The notes under the pieces were generated by a model. That model was not told the origin of the DNA. It ran no database searches and worked only from the letters and a program-made list of their open reading frames with translations. A program made the translations under genes and the position numbers. Shown here one piece after another: positions 24,043 to 36,069 of a DNA stretch of 62,560 nt. The first letter of the stretch is position 1. Every line of letters starts with the position of its first letter. The DNA comes from Gymnopus androsaceus JB14 (taxonomy: Eukaryota > Basidiomycota > Agaricomycetes > Agaricales > Omphalotaceae), in NCBI GenBank assembly GCA_009733575.1, contig ML769752.1:1-62560 (forward strand). Reading direction: 5' to 3'.

Positions 24043-24486
24043 ATGAAACTGTATGTGGGTTTCGTTGTTGTTTTACTTATTGGACTCACTTTCATTCCAG
24101 TACTGGCGCATTTGTATCCATAGTCTCCATGCTCATCATGGCAGGAAACGTCCAAGCCAAATCCGAAGGCGTTGCATACAGCGACAACGGCTGCACGGGG
24201 GATAATTCCGGCACACTTGACTTTGGTGACGCATTCTGTACTCCAATTGGCGGCCCCTGGGACAGTCTTCAGTTCTTCACCGGTATGTTGCTCCCTTTTG
24301 AGATATGGTGCCTCTTTACTAACAAGGCTTATTGTAGATGGCGCCACGGAATGTTTCAACACATATACCAGCGATGACTGTTCGTCTGGATTCATCGAGG
24401 TTTTTATCGCCTATGGAAGTGGTTACTGCTTTGCGGGCCTTGCGGGAAACGTCAATTCTATTCAGAAGTTTGACTGTCAAGGTTAA
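24043..24486 (+). CDS. Small secreted cysteine-containing protein
   Basis: Exons 24043-24050, 24101-24282 and 24338-24486 give a 112 aa protein; the first exon encodes only the first two codons plus two bases. The precursor begins MKLTGAFVSIVSMLIMAGNV, a clear signal peptide with likely cleavage after VQA. The mature part has six Cys (GCTGD, FCTP, ECFN, DCSS, YCFA, DCQG), suggesting three disulfides. No family is recognised. Size and Cys content resemble effector-like small secreted proteins of basidiomycetes. An AT-rich 3' flank follows. Confidence 0.7.
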
Positions 24487-25136
24487 TTTGAAGTCGAATG
24501 AATTTTGAAAGTTGGATTCGTTTTTAGTTGTATATTAGGGAGTTAAGGGAAATAAAAGCAGGAAATCAAATGTACATACTACTAGTATTTGGAAGCTTGT
24601 TTTATATTGCGCAGGATTTAGGGAGCAGCCTCAACCCTTGTGCACATGATCAAAGTCCTCTTTCATAAAGTTATGTTGAGATTGAAAGTTGGAAGTCATT
24701 CCAAACATCACATCAGTGAAAAGCTGAATGCTCAAAGGGAAAGGAAAGGTTAAGGTAGTGATGAGTTCGGAGGGTCTGGGCGTTTCCTCTTCACCCTTGG
24801 CTACCTCTCCTCCTACTCCTCTAAGCGTCCAGCCTGTAATAGAGGGCCGGGGTTGATGGGGGAGCCACTGACGGCAACCTTTTCAATTCACGCCAGCTAT
24901 AACCAATCCGACCAACTTCCATGACCAATGAAGTTTTCGTCTTCAGGAAATTTACGGCTTATTATATCGTAAACATGCTTATGCCAAGATTGTATTGAAC
25001 ATCTACTGGATCATCTCGGCATAGCCCGGAAGCAAACGGCACACTGCACAACGCGTCAACGGTCAAGTTTTAAAATGCCCTGTGTAAATTCCGACAATAA
25101 AAACTTCCCACTCGTTGCGTACAGCAGAGGTTGACA
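24487..25136. other. No gene; 5' region of the SDR gene
   Basis: Nothing coding is supported. The SDR promoter is expected in the last few hundred bases. Confidence 0.5.
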
Positions 25137-26102
25137 ATGTCCTTAAAACTAACTCACACCCACCACAGAGATACCTACCCTTCCATCTCACCCACCAAAC
25201 CTTCTCTCACCCAAGCCGGTAAAGCCATCCTCATCACCGGTGGCGGTGGCGGAATCGGTTTCGAGATCGCTCGGTCCTTTGCAAAAGCCTCTGCATCCAG
25301 GGTGATCATCGTAGGCAGGAGGGCTGGGTTATTGGATGAGGCTCTGGCGAAGCTTCGAGATGAATTCCAGAGTGGAACGGAATTCATCGCTCACCAAGCC
25401 GATATAGCCTCCGATGCCTCAATTGCATCTCTTTGGGAGCTCCTCCACTCTCAAAACATCCTCGTACACGTCTTGGTTCTCAATGCAGCGCAAATGCACC
25501 CTGTCGGATCCATCTTGTCCATGGCCAAGAACGACCTCATGAAAGCCTTTGACATCAACGTCGGAGGGAACTTCCTCATGGCTTCGACTTTCGTAAAGCA
25601 GACTCTTCGTCCAGCGGGGCTTCAGCTTTTCCTTATCAATATCTCGACAGGATGTATCCACACGCCTGTGGCTATGATAAGCGCGTACACTATGTCCAAA
25701 GCTGCCTTTACGGGTTTGCTAGGACATATGGCGGATGAATGTCCTGTTAAAGACGTTCAGATCGTTTCGTTCCATCCCGGGATTCTGTACTCGGAAGCTT
25801 CTTCGAGAATCCATGCCCAGGATGCTTTCGATTGGGATGAATGTATGTATAAGTTTCCCTCCTCAGGGTTGATCTTATCTTTGAAGGATGTACTAACTAC
25901 CTTGTGTTGTAATCTAGTTGCTTTGCCAGCAGACTTTTCTGTCTGGGCCGCATCCCAAGAAGCATCTTGGTTACACGGTCGCTTTGTGTGGGCACACTGG
26001 GATGTTGATGAGCTAAAAGCTGACCCTGATGTTTCGAGGCAGTTGGAACAAGAGAAAGGTTACTTGAAGGTTGGAGTGCAGGGTCTAACTGCAGCTACTT
26101 GA
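25137..26102 (+). CDS. Short-chain dehydrogenase/reductase
   Basis: NAD(P)-dependent oxidoreductase of 296 aa with the classical SDR fold; substrate unknown. Start ATG at 25137 (MSLKLTHTHHRD). Exon 1 is 25137-25842 and exon 2 25918-26102, separated by a 75 bp intron with CTAAC branch site. Cofactor motif ILITGGGGGIGFEIA (near residue 35), LVLNAAQ in place of NNAG, the catalytic Ser of NISTG and the YTMSK motif (Tyr and Lys) are present. The C-terminal half departs from the common SDR length, with a Trp-rich segment (SVWAASQEASWLHGRFVWAHWD). That segment resembles fungal SDRs of secondary metabolism, but no cluster partners are adjacent. Confidence 0.88.
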   Translation: MSLKLTHTHHRDTYPSISPTKPSLTQAGKAILITGGGGGIGFEIARSFAKASASRVIIVGRRAGLLDEALAKLRDEFQSGTEFIAHQADIASDASIASLWELLHSQNILVHVLVLNAAQMHPVGSILSMAKNDLMKAFDINVGGNFLMASTFVKQTLRPAGLQLFLINISTGCIHTPVAMISAYTMSKAAFTGLLGHMADECPVKDVQIVSFHPGILYSEASSRIHAQDAFDWDECMYKFPSSGLILSLKDVLTTLCCNLVALPADFSVWAASQEASWLHGRFVWAHWDVDELKADPDVSRQLEQEKGYLKVGVQGLTAAT

Positions 26103-29100
26103 TAGAGCCAAGAGGAGATGTGGAAAAGAATTAGTGCCATAGTACACTATGTATATGAAGAACCACTAGACTTGCCCTGTAGCATTGAGTTGAGTTCATA
26201 TCAGATATTAAGATGAGAAATTTATTAGCAAAAAGCAGACTTCTTTGGCAACCTCGTACAAAAGGCAGGTTTAGGAAGGGTTTCGATGGCGGGCCCTCGG
26301 ATAGATGAATATATTCCAAAGGAGACGCAAGGCTTGAGCGTTGCATTTTAAGTAGCAAAAGCCGGCTTGAGAGTCGCGACCGAGTTGATTTGCTGCCAGG
26401 CCGCCTGCTATTTGCAACGGCTTAAGGGAAAAATGGACGAGGGAGCAAGGTTGAATGCTCTTTATCTGCTCTAAAGTACTCCATTCAATCCGATGAATTC
26501 TCCCTGTCGCCCTGAGCAATGAGAAAAATATGCTCTTTAGTCTTGGTGAGTGGAAAAAGCTGTTGAGCCTGAGGGATGTCAGTGTCAGGGATCCGTAGCG
26601 CCCATCCAATGAGCGCCATTCACCTTGTAGGTATAAATACATACATGACCATCTGAGCTTAATCTGAGCCCACCGCTTCCGCTCTGAGGAGATTTTTGTT
26701 GTACCAGTGTTGGAGGTTGATGACCGAGCGTCTAAATTCTAGAACGGGCGGAAGTATTACCACATAGATATTACCATCCTGGGAGCAAGCCCCTAACGAC
26801 TCTTGCTGTCTATACCAATATATTCCTATTACGCCTGCCCTACCCTTTAACAACCAGCTTAAGATTTCCAAGCCAAGCTGCAGCTTCACGAGCCTTGCAC
26901 GAGCCAGCCGAGCTGCAATCAACAATATTGACGTCTTGTTTTTATACCGTTATTAATACTCTTGTTTTGGTCGTACGTTCATCGCAGCGACTCACTTATT
27001 CGGTGCTCCGGAAGTTTCCTAACAACGATTTAGTAGAAACCCTTGAGAAACCCTAGAAAGGGGGTATCCCGTTAGAATTATCCATCCTTGCCAAAGAAAG
27101 GCACTGAAGTTCAAGTTTGTACTAAAATTTGTTAGTGTTAGGCATTCATTGCAAATGGATGATTTCGCGTAGCAATAAACTGTCAAATAAACGAAATGAT
27201 GAACTGGCGTAAATATTCGAAATTCGGTTTTTTGACAAATTATTTGGTTTACCGTTCCCGTAAACCGCAAAACGTGTAGGAGATGCGGCATGGGCACGGC
27301 ACCCTTATGAGACGGGTTTTCCTTCTAAACCTGCTTTGCTCAGAGAAATAATCACTTACTTGCAACTATAGTGCTCCTTGGCTATATAAATTCAAGCAGG
27401 GGACATGTACAAAGCTTGAGGCAACCAGAGGCGGCACCGAAAACGAAGGGAAAGCACGCGGTGCAACTGATAGCTGAGTGTAATTGCATGCAAAACCGTT
27501 TACCTGAGGCCTTTTTAAACCGATCGGTTTTGAACAGGTCTTGAATTTCAAATCTTGGCTCCAAACGTGATGCCGGTGTTGTTCCGAGCTCGCTTAGGGT
27601 CTGCGGAATGTTTAATTGACCATTTTTCGTCAAATAAACCTTACGGGAAGTCCTGGGAAGTCATCCAATTAGATGCGACCTTGGCCCACTTTTACCGATG
27701 AATGAAAAAGAGCCCAGACTGTTCGAATAAAATTGAGAACAGTGATTTTACTCCGATCTAATAGCAATAAGCCCTAGCAAACGCGCAGGGAATAAATTTG
27801 AAGGTACGATACTTTTGCTGTAATGATAGGTTGAACTATCTAAGCTATCTTTGCCTACAAGAGATAAGTCCCCGACTCTGACCGAAGGGAAGGGGAGGGT
27901 CCTGTTACCCTTGATCGGCCAAAATCCCACTGAAACGTGAGTTTTAGGCAAGTCTTTCCCACCAACCACGTTTTGGCCATGTTTCAGCCCTATCTTGAAG
28001 CACCTGGTTTTGATTCCGTTTTTTCTCTTCACCCCCATTGCTTTGCCTCTGGCTTTTGACCTTTATAACTAGATAATGACTGTTACAGTTAATGATATAT
28101 ATATTACGCAACTCTCTTGCATGCCTACGCGGGCTTTACCTCAATCCAAACATTTGCGGTTACAGCCTGGTTGCAGCAACTAAGTGTCATTCGAGTATCT
28201 GATTTACAATGCCAAGTCTCTTGAGCACTCAGCAAATCACAACTGGTTGAGACCATACTTGATATATTGCGTGATTTTCAGATACCTGTTGCCCTCACTT
28301 CACATACTTATCAGTTTATTTGCAGCTACTATCATTCTAAGCTCGGACCTGTCCTTTACATGAAATAATCAAGTGTTTACCTTGTGACATTTCTATTCAA
28401 CATGAAACTCTTTTGTACGCCGACTCAGATTTTATTGCTACATTGAAGCAAGCTTTTGCCCTATGTCCTTCTGGTGATTTACACTTAACATTAACCGCAT
28501 TATCTGCCAAAACTACCTCTAGTCATGGGACTGTTCTGTATCGTGCCAAGTCACCCTGGTGCAAAGGCTGTCAATTTGCCCACTTTTTTGAGTAAAGCGT
28601 TTCAGCATCATTTCAGCTCACTGTATAAACTGACTTCAGAGGTGCTGGTTGAGATTTATTTCAGTGAGAATTATCAGAGCTTGGATAACTGACCCCTTTT
28701 CGATAGGCTGTCGGGGATTGCCGCTTGCGGCGCTAAGGATAAGATAGACCGAAATATATAAACGGCGCATCAAGCGCATGAACAAAATAAGATCGGAATG
28801 CGATACGATGTACGGCTCGATTGCCTAATAATACATCTGTATCGCCAACACAGACATGGCCCAGACATACTTATGTTTTTCCCTACCATTCTAATATGAC
28901 GGCGATAATAAGTATGATGATGATTTTAGAATGTAATGATAGACACTCCACTAGACTTCCGAGTAGCTGGATTCCCGAGTAATTGGCTCAATACTGTCTT
29001 CGAACTCACTCAAGGCTGTACGAGGCTTGTACGAGGCCGCGCTTGCAGTGTATCTACGGTAAGTGGAAGTCTACGGTAAGTGGAAGTCTGCGGTAAGTGG

Positions 29101-29778
29101 AAGTCTGCTTTTGAGTCAAGTTTTCTCTGAAGTTTGATTGCTTTTGCGCAGGACTCGGAAGCAAATACTTAAGTGCAGTGTGACCCGTGGCGCGCTCGCT
29201 CGGCCACGGGTCTGCTTTCCAAAAGACAATCATATTTATCATCATACTTCTCAGGGTCTGAGATTCTACAAAAAGCCAGGACCAGAGCAAACACCACATA
29301 CCGTACGCACACAACATATCGAAATCACAGCGACTACGCGCCAACTTTTCAGCCCACTTCAAGTAGGTCACAAACATTGCATCTTTAATACGTACGTACC
29401 GTTTCCATATGCTTTCACCAAGCTCTAAAATGGCATCCACTTTGCAGGTTTATAATGGTGAAATCTATGCCGGCTTCGGCTAAGCCATCGCAAAGTAAGC
29501 ATCGATCACGTGCAATTTCCGCAATTCGAGCTCGCGGCGTGCTTTTTTCTTTCTTCGTTTGTATTCAAATTTATGCCTGTTTCTTACGTTTTATTTCGTC
29601 CTAGAAATATTCTCTGAGCTTGATGGAGGTACATCAGGTACATCGAATCGTTTTTTTCTTGCGACTTCTCGATGTTTCTTTAACACCACCCTGTAGTTTC
29701 GTCTGCTCTTTCCTGGCCGATATCCTCATAATGTCCTAATCAGCCAAATACAGCAACTTCGGGATAACTGCTTCGTTT
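26103..29778. other. 3.7 kb region without a recognised gene
   Basis: Relatively AT-rich, with only short frames on both strands. No LTR, terminal repeat or domain could be recognised by eye. A 17 bp tandem repeat lies at 29053-29103. The end is the promoter of the YTH gene (CT-rich near 29550-29720). Confidence 0.45.
29053..29103. repeat. Three tandem copies of a 17 bp unit
   Basis: Unit TCTACGGTAAGTGGAAG repeated at 29053, 29070 and 29087; the third copy has G for A at position 4. The unit contains a GGTAAGT splice-donor-like core. Confidence 0.9.
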
Positions 29779-32270
29779 ATGCTGGGTGATGTTAGTAGTA
29801 GCGGCACGCCAGACCAGGCTAAAGGATTCGATACACAGTCATCGTCTTACAATCAGTCCAACCAGCCCCGAAGACCTTCTCAAAATGCGAATTCTCCCCC
29901 TCATTTATCGCCGGAAAGCCCGCTTGTTCCCCCGCATAAGCACTCGCCAAACCACCCTCCGTCGTCACAGTACGGTCAGCGATCAGGCGTTTTTGGACAA
30001 TACTCGATGTCCCCTCAGCCGGCCATGGGAACTCTGCCTTCAAACCTGCCGTACACGTATCCACATGGGTACCAGAGTGTGCCGGATAACGCGTTGATTC
30101 CTCAGAATATATACGGGAGTTATCAGTCCATGTTACTTCCGGTGCAAGTCTATCCATACCAGCGACCCCAGCCTATGTACTCTCACCAGAAAAACACATA
30201 CCCATCTCCTCCTCTGTCTTCGTCCTCGTCTTCTTCCCAGAACCCATCTCCACCGTACCCCAATCACGGGCAAATTCGTTCGTTATGTTACCCTTCTTCC
30301 ATATCCCCCTCCCAGTATCCCCATTCCTTCCCGTACCCACACCATTCCAATTATCCATCAGAGTTCGAAGGCCAGGGCACTTGGCAGTATCTCCCTCATG
30401 CCACTACCAATGCTCCATCGTATCCAAGACATTATCCCATGAGCTACTTCCCAGTGCATCAAGAAATAGATAACACATATACAGCCTCGTCATCAACAGC
30501 CGCACCCGCCCCGTCACCCAACCATCCCATGACACCTGTACGATCTCCAATGCGATCCCCAACTCTATTGACTTCCGCGTCTAGGCCTATCCCTTCTTCT
30601 GTTGAAGAGGCAAGCCCTGCACCACTTTCGCCTTCACCTGGACCTGCTCCTTCATCCAAATCCATCACTGGTGAAAAATTGACACCCGCCGTCCGTCAGC
30701 CTTACCATCCTGGCCCACCTTCGCATCGCTCGGAATGGGTTATGTGGGCCGGAAACGTGCCATCGGACGCTAGTCACAATGAGCTCTGGCATTTTTTCAA
30801 CCAGGTAGACGAGACAAAAATACCTTCAGGCGTTCTTTCCATTTTCCTCATCTCAAAGTCCAGCTGTGCTTTCTTTAATTATGAAAGTGATGCTGATCTG
30901 CACACCGCGATTGCCAAGTTTAATGGAATCCCGCTACGATCTCATGATCTGCAGGTGTCCCGGACTGGTATGTAGAAGACGGAACATCGACGACGATCTC
31001 AAAGCCGGGGTCGGTGGACAAAGGGGAGTCGGCATGCATACGAGATGGGTAAGAGATCAGCAAAAAAAGTCTGATCTTCTTTCTGCATCTGCGTTGAGCG
31101 ACGATGAGTTTCGCCCTCCTTTCGTCACTCGTTCCGACAGCTCTGTCTCTAACGCTTCGACTAATTCGAGCCTACTTTCGCGCTACTTTCTTAAACGCTA
31201 TTTTATACTCAAGTCATTGTCACAGGCAAGTACCCTGTCATCTATATATATTCCGATAACTGAGACAGTTTTTCGCTATAGTATGACCTTGACCTAAGCG
31301 TTCGAAAAAATATTTGGGCTACTCAGAAGCACAACGAGGGCATCTTGGATCAGGCTCATCGTACCGGTAATGAAGTTTACTTAATTTTTAGTGTGAATAA
31401 GAGTGGTGAGTTTTACGGATACGCTAAGTACGTCTAATTTCCTTTTATACCTTGCCTTTTGTTCATACCTTGATTAGAATGACAGGTCCTGTTCGCCAAG
31501 GAGAACATCATGTCTCTTGGGCTAATCACACAGACCCCTCAGCCTCATTTCACTCCTCTGTTTCGCCTGTGGCTAGTCGCGCGCCTATTTCTGACACGTC
31601 ACCAGAGGTATCGGTCAGTCCGGGAAATTTAGCTTCTTCTTCACCCCCCGAGGCTTTTTTCCCAGAGTACGAACATCGAATGGTCGACGGTTCTCCATTA
31701 CCGGTCACTCCAGCTCAAGGTGTCGACAAAGACGTGAATCCTTCCTCTTACTTTTCTCCTTCTGTGATAAAGGACTCGTTAGTGGCTTCTGCCCCTGCCG
31801 AGTTGGGAACATCGCATCGCAAGATTACTGTGAGTACGCCTTTAACCCGATTCAGCCTTGACCATCGCCTGCAGCCCAAGTCGTTCTTTGTGGCGCGGGA
31901 CACCCTTCAGGACACCCTTCATGATCCAACGCCTGAGGTTTTTGACTTGGATGGATCAGCACTTCACCCGGCTGCGCCAAGCGAAAGTAGCGGCTATAGG
32001 CTAGACGAAAATCTTTTGAGGCTCAAGTCAGTAGAGGAAGTCGAGAAACGGTGGGAACCGAAATCTCCGGATGAGAGGGGTGAAGCTTGGGGCGAGTCGT
32101 TCAAGGTCGAATGGATCTGTACCGACCGGCTTCCGTTCTATCGAACGCGCCATCTTCGTAATCCCTGGAACCACGATCGAGAGGTCAAGGTTTCCAGGGA
32201 TGGAACCGAACTCGAACCTAGCATCGGGGAGCAGTTACTTGAAGAATGGGTCAAACTCGTCGAGCATTGA
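29779..32270 (+). CDS. RNA-binding protein with RRM and YTH (m6A reader) domains; one apparent frameshift
   Basis: Probable reader of N6-methyladenosine in RNA. A Pro/Ser/Gln/Tyr-rich N-terminus of about 315 residues precedes an RRM (SEWVMWAGNVPSDASHNELW to AFFNYESDADLHTAIAKFNG). Next come a linker (DDLKAGVGGQRGVGMHTRW) and FILKSLSQ. The YTH domain starts at YDLDLSVRKNIWATQKHNEG and GNEVYLIFSVNKSGEFYGYA. It is then split by a long disordered insert (31478-32090) and closes with FKVEWICTDRLPFYRTRHLR. Introns 31226-31281 (GC-AG, 56 bp) and 31428-31477 fit the phase. Between the RRM and the linker the frame shifts by one base near 30945-30955 and the first frame stops at 30975, with no intron to explain it. 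This may be a sequence error or real damage. Confidence 0.85.
31226..31281 (+). other. GC-AG intron in the YTH gene
   Basis: CACAG|GCAAGT donor and CTATAG acceptor. Removal joins KSLSQ to YDLDLSVRKNIW in frame, matching the start of YTH domains. Same length (56 bp) as the GC-AG intron of the GH5 gene. Confidence 0.8.
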
Positions 32271-32946
32271 AGGCAGCAGGGTCCAGGTCTCCGACTCAGC
32301 TCCGATGGCGCTGGGATAACTGCTAAACCGTCCACAACCATACATCTAGGACCGACCTCGAGGGTGGCATCCGCGAGATCTTTATATGAAACAATCGTCG
32401 AGAAAACATGTTAATTACACCGCTGTTGCGCTTAATAACGCATTGTAACTGTGCTTCATTATCTTGATTTTTACTGTGTTCTCTTGTACTTATTAGCTAC
32501 AGATTGAACGCGGTTGTTCGTCTTCCTTTTGCTTGTGCGAGGAAAGTCTCAACCTCAATGGCTATATTTCTCAGATATTTTCTTGAGGAAAGATTGAGCT
32601 CTTTCTCAAGGGGTAGAGTATCAATACTTGGTGCATGTAGCAGTTTCAGCTACAAATTTATCCTCATGTCATAAACCAGACACCTTCAGACTGGCCAGTT
32701 GTACGGATCGACTTTCCCTATGGCAACAGGACCCCTCCAGTGTCGGGTCTCTACTAGGATTTCCATTCCTGGTTTTTATCTTCTCTTCTTGGTTTCGCAG
32801 CAAGTACAGTAATCAGTCGTTTAATTCTTCCGGGGCCTTCCCGAAACGCCTTTTTGGAGCTCGGGTTTTGATGATTTCGGAAGGCAGTACCTCCCAGAGC
32901 CTCATAAGATGCGGGATTCGAGTTTTCTTTTTCATTTCATTCCTAG
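32271..32946. other. No gene recognised
   Basis: 3' flank of the YTH gene, then sequence leading into the FAD oxidase pseudogene. Confidence 0.5.
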
Positions 32947-34240
32947 ATGATTCCAAAGCACGGTCTTGTAATATGCCTTCTCAGGCTAGCACCTTTGGCT
33001 TTCGCATTCACCCAAGTTCCTCTGTTCAGCTCCATTGTCTCAGAATACGCAACCCTTAATGCTTCTGTCGGTGGTCGAATATTCAAAGGAACTCTATTGA
33101 TTCCGTCATGCTCCACACTAAACGGGGTCCATTCAATCCGAAAAGAGTACCTCGACGAAGGCGATAACTTGCCAAATCTGCCTCAATATTGAATACTTAG
33201 GCACTGCTAGTCCTACACTACAACGTTCCCGGTGCCTACATCGTAACACAACGGGAAACATGTCAAACTACAGGAGAGCGATATCTTCTAGCCTACACCA
33301 ACACGAACAATCTCTTGCATGTTGCACTACCGCGGGAGTGTCTACAGGGTAGCATCCCTTCTTACTTTGTTTGTACTAAACCATCTGTGCATGACTCACA
33401 CCTTCCTTCCTGGTGGATCTAATACTACGCGCCATTCTTAGATCGATGTACGCTCACACAAAGACGTTCAAGCAGCATTCGAATTCTCGAATCTCCTCCG
33501 TGTACCGGTGGTGATTATTAAAAATACAGGGGTTCGTTCCAGAACGTTGCTGTTTCGCTTTCGACTGACTAGAAAACCAGCACGACTATAAAGGCCGCAG
33601 TAGTGCTCCTCACTCTCTCGCGCGCTGGGTAGGTTTATTGCGAACAACTGACGCGGCATGAATCTCACTGTAAATTGAACAAGACGCACAATTTGAAAGA
33701 TGTAAGCCCAACCCAGTGTCTGTTTTGCTTATGCTATTTTAACATTTCTTTTCATCCAGATAGCACGCGAACCTGAATTTGTTCCTGAGGGATGCTCGAC
33801 TCCGGCGAGCGGCGCTGTAGCTCTCGGGATTGGTATAGCTTTTCTTTATGTAATTATCGCGATACTACTACGTTTTCTACATTGCAGGCTGGTGTGCAGT
33901 GGCAAGACGCATATGATTTTGCCGATAGCCACAACATTACTTTAGTAGGAGGTGAGACTCATTCGATACTTCCCAGTCAAACATCTATTAAAATTCTTCC
34001 GAATTGACAGCCGCTGATAAGAATTTAGGCTCAGTTGGTGGTTGGCTTCAGGAAACTAGTACAATTTTGGCTGGTCTATATATTTATTAACTCACCTTTC
34101 GAAAGGGAGGCGGATATAGTATGTTGTCCAACACCATGGGACTAGGCAAGTAGTAGGACTGTATTTTCGCTGTCCATGCAGTTAACCATCTATTTCTTAC
34201 AGGTGTCGACCGAGCAGTAAGCCCAATCCACAAAATACCA
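32947..34240 (+). pseudogene. FAD-linked oxidase (BBE-like), decayed copy 2, 5' half
   Basis: Begins with a signal-peptide-like frame at 32947 (VICLLRLAPLAFAF). Sequence parallel to copy 1 starts with the shared phrase GATAACTTGCCAAATCTG at about 33161. Recognisable pieces are CLQGSIPSYF-like sequence, HDYKGRSSAPRSLA-like sequence near 33580, FVPEGCSTPASGAVALGIG, an intact-looking intron ending at 33886, and AGVQWQDAYDFADSHNITLVGG. The match to copy 1 continues to TGTTGTCCAACACCATGGG (34121) and stops at 34240, where an inverted-repeat arm begins. Stops and shifts occur in the N-terminal part. Confidence 0.8.
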
Positions 34241-34342
34241 CCACTATTTCTTCTTAATTCAAAAGCCGCGGATAGTGCGTTTCCCAAAATGAAACTAAGT
34301 GTATACGGAAAAGTATTAGTTATTCATTAACATGGGATATGG
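34241..34342 (+). repeat. Left arm of an inverted repeat
   Basis: About 102 bp, highly similar to the reverse complement of 35305-35408. It starts CCACTATTTCTTCTTAATT and ends CATGGGATATGG. The preceding bases AAAATACCA recur, in reverse complement, just inside the right arm. Confidence 0.9.
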
Positions 34343-35304
34343 AACAAACATTTGTGTTCATGATTCGGTTCATATCGTTCTGGATCAAAATTAACTAAAC
34401 TCATCAGTGCCTCCGAGGCTCGAGTAAAATTAAACATCTACCTGGTATGCAGCATCCGGTGTAATTCTCCTCAAATTACTTATCGACGCACTGGCTTGTG
34501 CATAAAACCTTTTTTTAATCCTCCCCCGTTGCATACCGGGGAAAGAAGTGGGTGGGTTATGAGAATGATGACCCCCGAGGCAATGATGTTGGCACTGACA
34601 AGCCCTTCGACTAATTCGGCCTGAGAATCCGTAGTGGCGAAATTTGCTTTGGGAATAAGAAGGGAGGCGATGGCCATACTGACTCCAGTCATCTGATAAT
34701 CGAGGAGGCAGTGAGTACTTACTTGGGTACCTGCCGTAATCAGACCAAGGCCTTCGTAACACTCACTGCAGCGTATTCAGCGACAAACCAATTGAAGAAA
34801 CTGGCTCAGCTTTCAAACCGTGTCGTGATAACTTGAACCCCTTCAACTTTTTCCTTTTGCAACTTTTTTCCTAACTCGATCAAGGGACTCATGGATTCGA
34901 CAGCTTCAGTAGCTTCCATCTTTGGGTTGGGCGACATTCGAGGTAGCGACTCCGCCCCAGCCTTGTTCCGCCCATTGTAGGCCGTTGGTAACCATTGTGT
35001 CGAACAGCTCATGCATTAGAGCAGTATCATTCGTAGATGAGAAAGACACCAGGACAACTTGGAGAGTTATTTGAGGAGACGCGAGGACTGTGCTCTCCAT
35101 TACCACTCCGAAGGTTCCTCCTCCACCTGTGGATCAAATATCGAAGAGTCGAATGAAATGGGCGATAATCGTGCCTCCATGCAAAGCGAAAAACAAATCC
35201 TGGTTTTGACACTCATTGGCGATTCTATACTGTCTGTCAGAAGTTACGACTTTGAACTGCAACTGTAGGCTAAAGCTCAAAGAAAGTCGACAATTGGTAT
35301 TTTT
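34343..35304 (-). pseudogene. FAD-linked oxidase copy 2, 3' half, inverted
   Basis: On the minus strand from about 35290 down: TTTCTTTGAGCTTTAGCC (collinear with copy 1 at 22017), VVMESTVLASPQITLQVV, ELFDTMVTNGLQWAEQGWGGVATSNVA, GVSMAIASLLIPKANFATTDS, ASISNLRRITPDAAYQ and finally RYEPNHE near 34370. These are the middle and BBE C-terminal parts of the same oxidase whose 5' half sits at 32947-34240 on the plus strand. The coding sequence is cut by the left repeat arm right after the NHE motif. Several frameshifts are present. Confidence 0.85.
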
Positions 35305-35408
35305 CCATATCCCATGTCAATGAATAACTAATACTTTTCCACATACACTTAGTTTCATTTTGGGAAACGCACTATACACGGCTTGTAGAAATTAAGAAGA
35401 AATAGTGG
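35305..35408 (-). repeat. Right arm of the inverted repeat
   Basis: About 104 bp pairing with 34241-34342. Mismatches and a small length difference cluster near 35373-35392. Confidence 0.9.
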
Positions 35409-36069
35409 TTACTAGTGTTTTGTGAAAATCCGTAACTGATGGATTCCATCTATAGCGATCCCTTTCACCTTCTAGAATTGCTGGAACTGTGGTAGTAAGC
35501 CGTATTCTAAAATTTTCTGTCATGGTGCTCTACTAATGACCTTTGAGCCTTAGTGGCCTGGGAAGGCTCAGCGCGAGTTTTCATGTTATTCGTGTCAACT
35601 CCGAAATCGGACTTGATATGTACAACTTTGACCGTCCTTACAACTCTCCAAGCAAACTGAATAATCATTCACGGTATAGATACGGTTACAACAGCTTGTA
35701 AATCAAGCATAAAAGATAAGAGATATGTAAAGAACGACGTAGTTCAATATATGTCTAGATTAAAAACTAAAAAGGAAATGGAAGGAGAGTGCGAGTGCGA
35801 GAGCGATACCGTGACTACTTATGAGCAACTCTGGATCTGAAAGACAAGGAGGATAGTGCATAACAAAGCAAGGAGTGATGAGCGAGTGAATCGACGATAA
35901 GTTAAATAACATGAAGATAGCAAGAGAAGAGAAAAAAGATTATAGAAGAAATATATAAGTACACAGACACAAAGTTCGACACGATAACCCAATAAAGAGA
36001 ATATGCAGTCGCCACCAGTACGAGCATACACACCTTACATCTCTCCATCCACTGACGAAGGCAACAACT
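35409..36069. other. No gene recognised
   Basis: AT-rich spacer with no domain-bearing frame; 3' flank of the following minus-strand gene. Confidence 0.5.

Noticed and set aside
26131..28038. Several 60-120 codon frames in the gene-poor region
   Set aside because: None has family features or plausible splice continuity with neighbours.
30866..30960. A 68 bp intron (GTGATG to CTGCAG) to explain the YTH frameshift
   Set aside because: It would delete an RRM helix and does not give the right phase.
34241..34342. The inverted-repeat arm as a solo LTR
   Set aside because: It lacks TG...CA ends, and no matching internal region is present.
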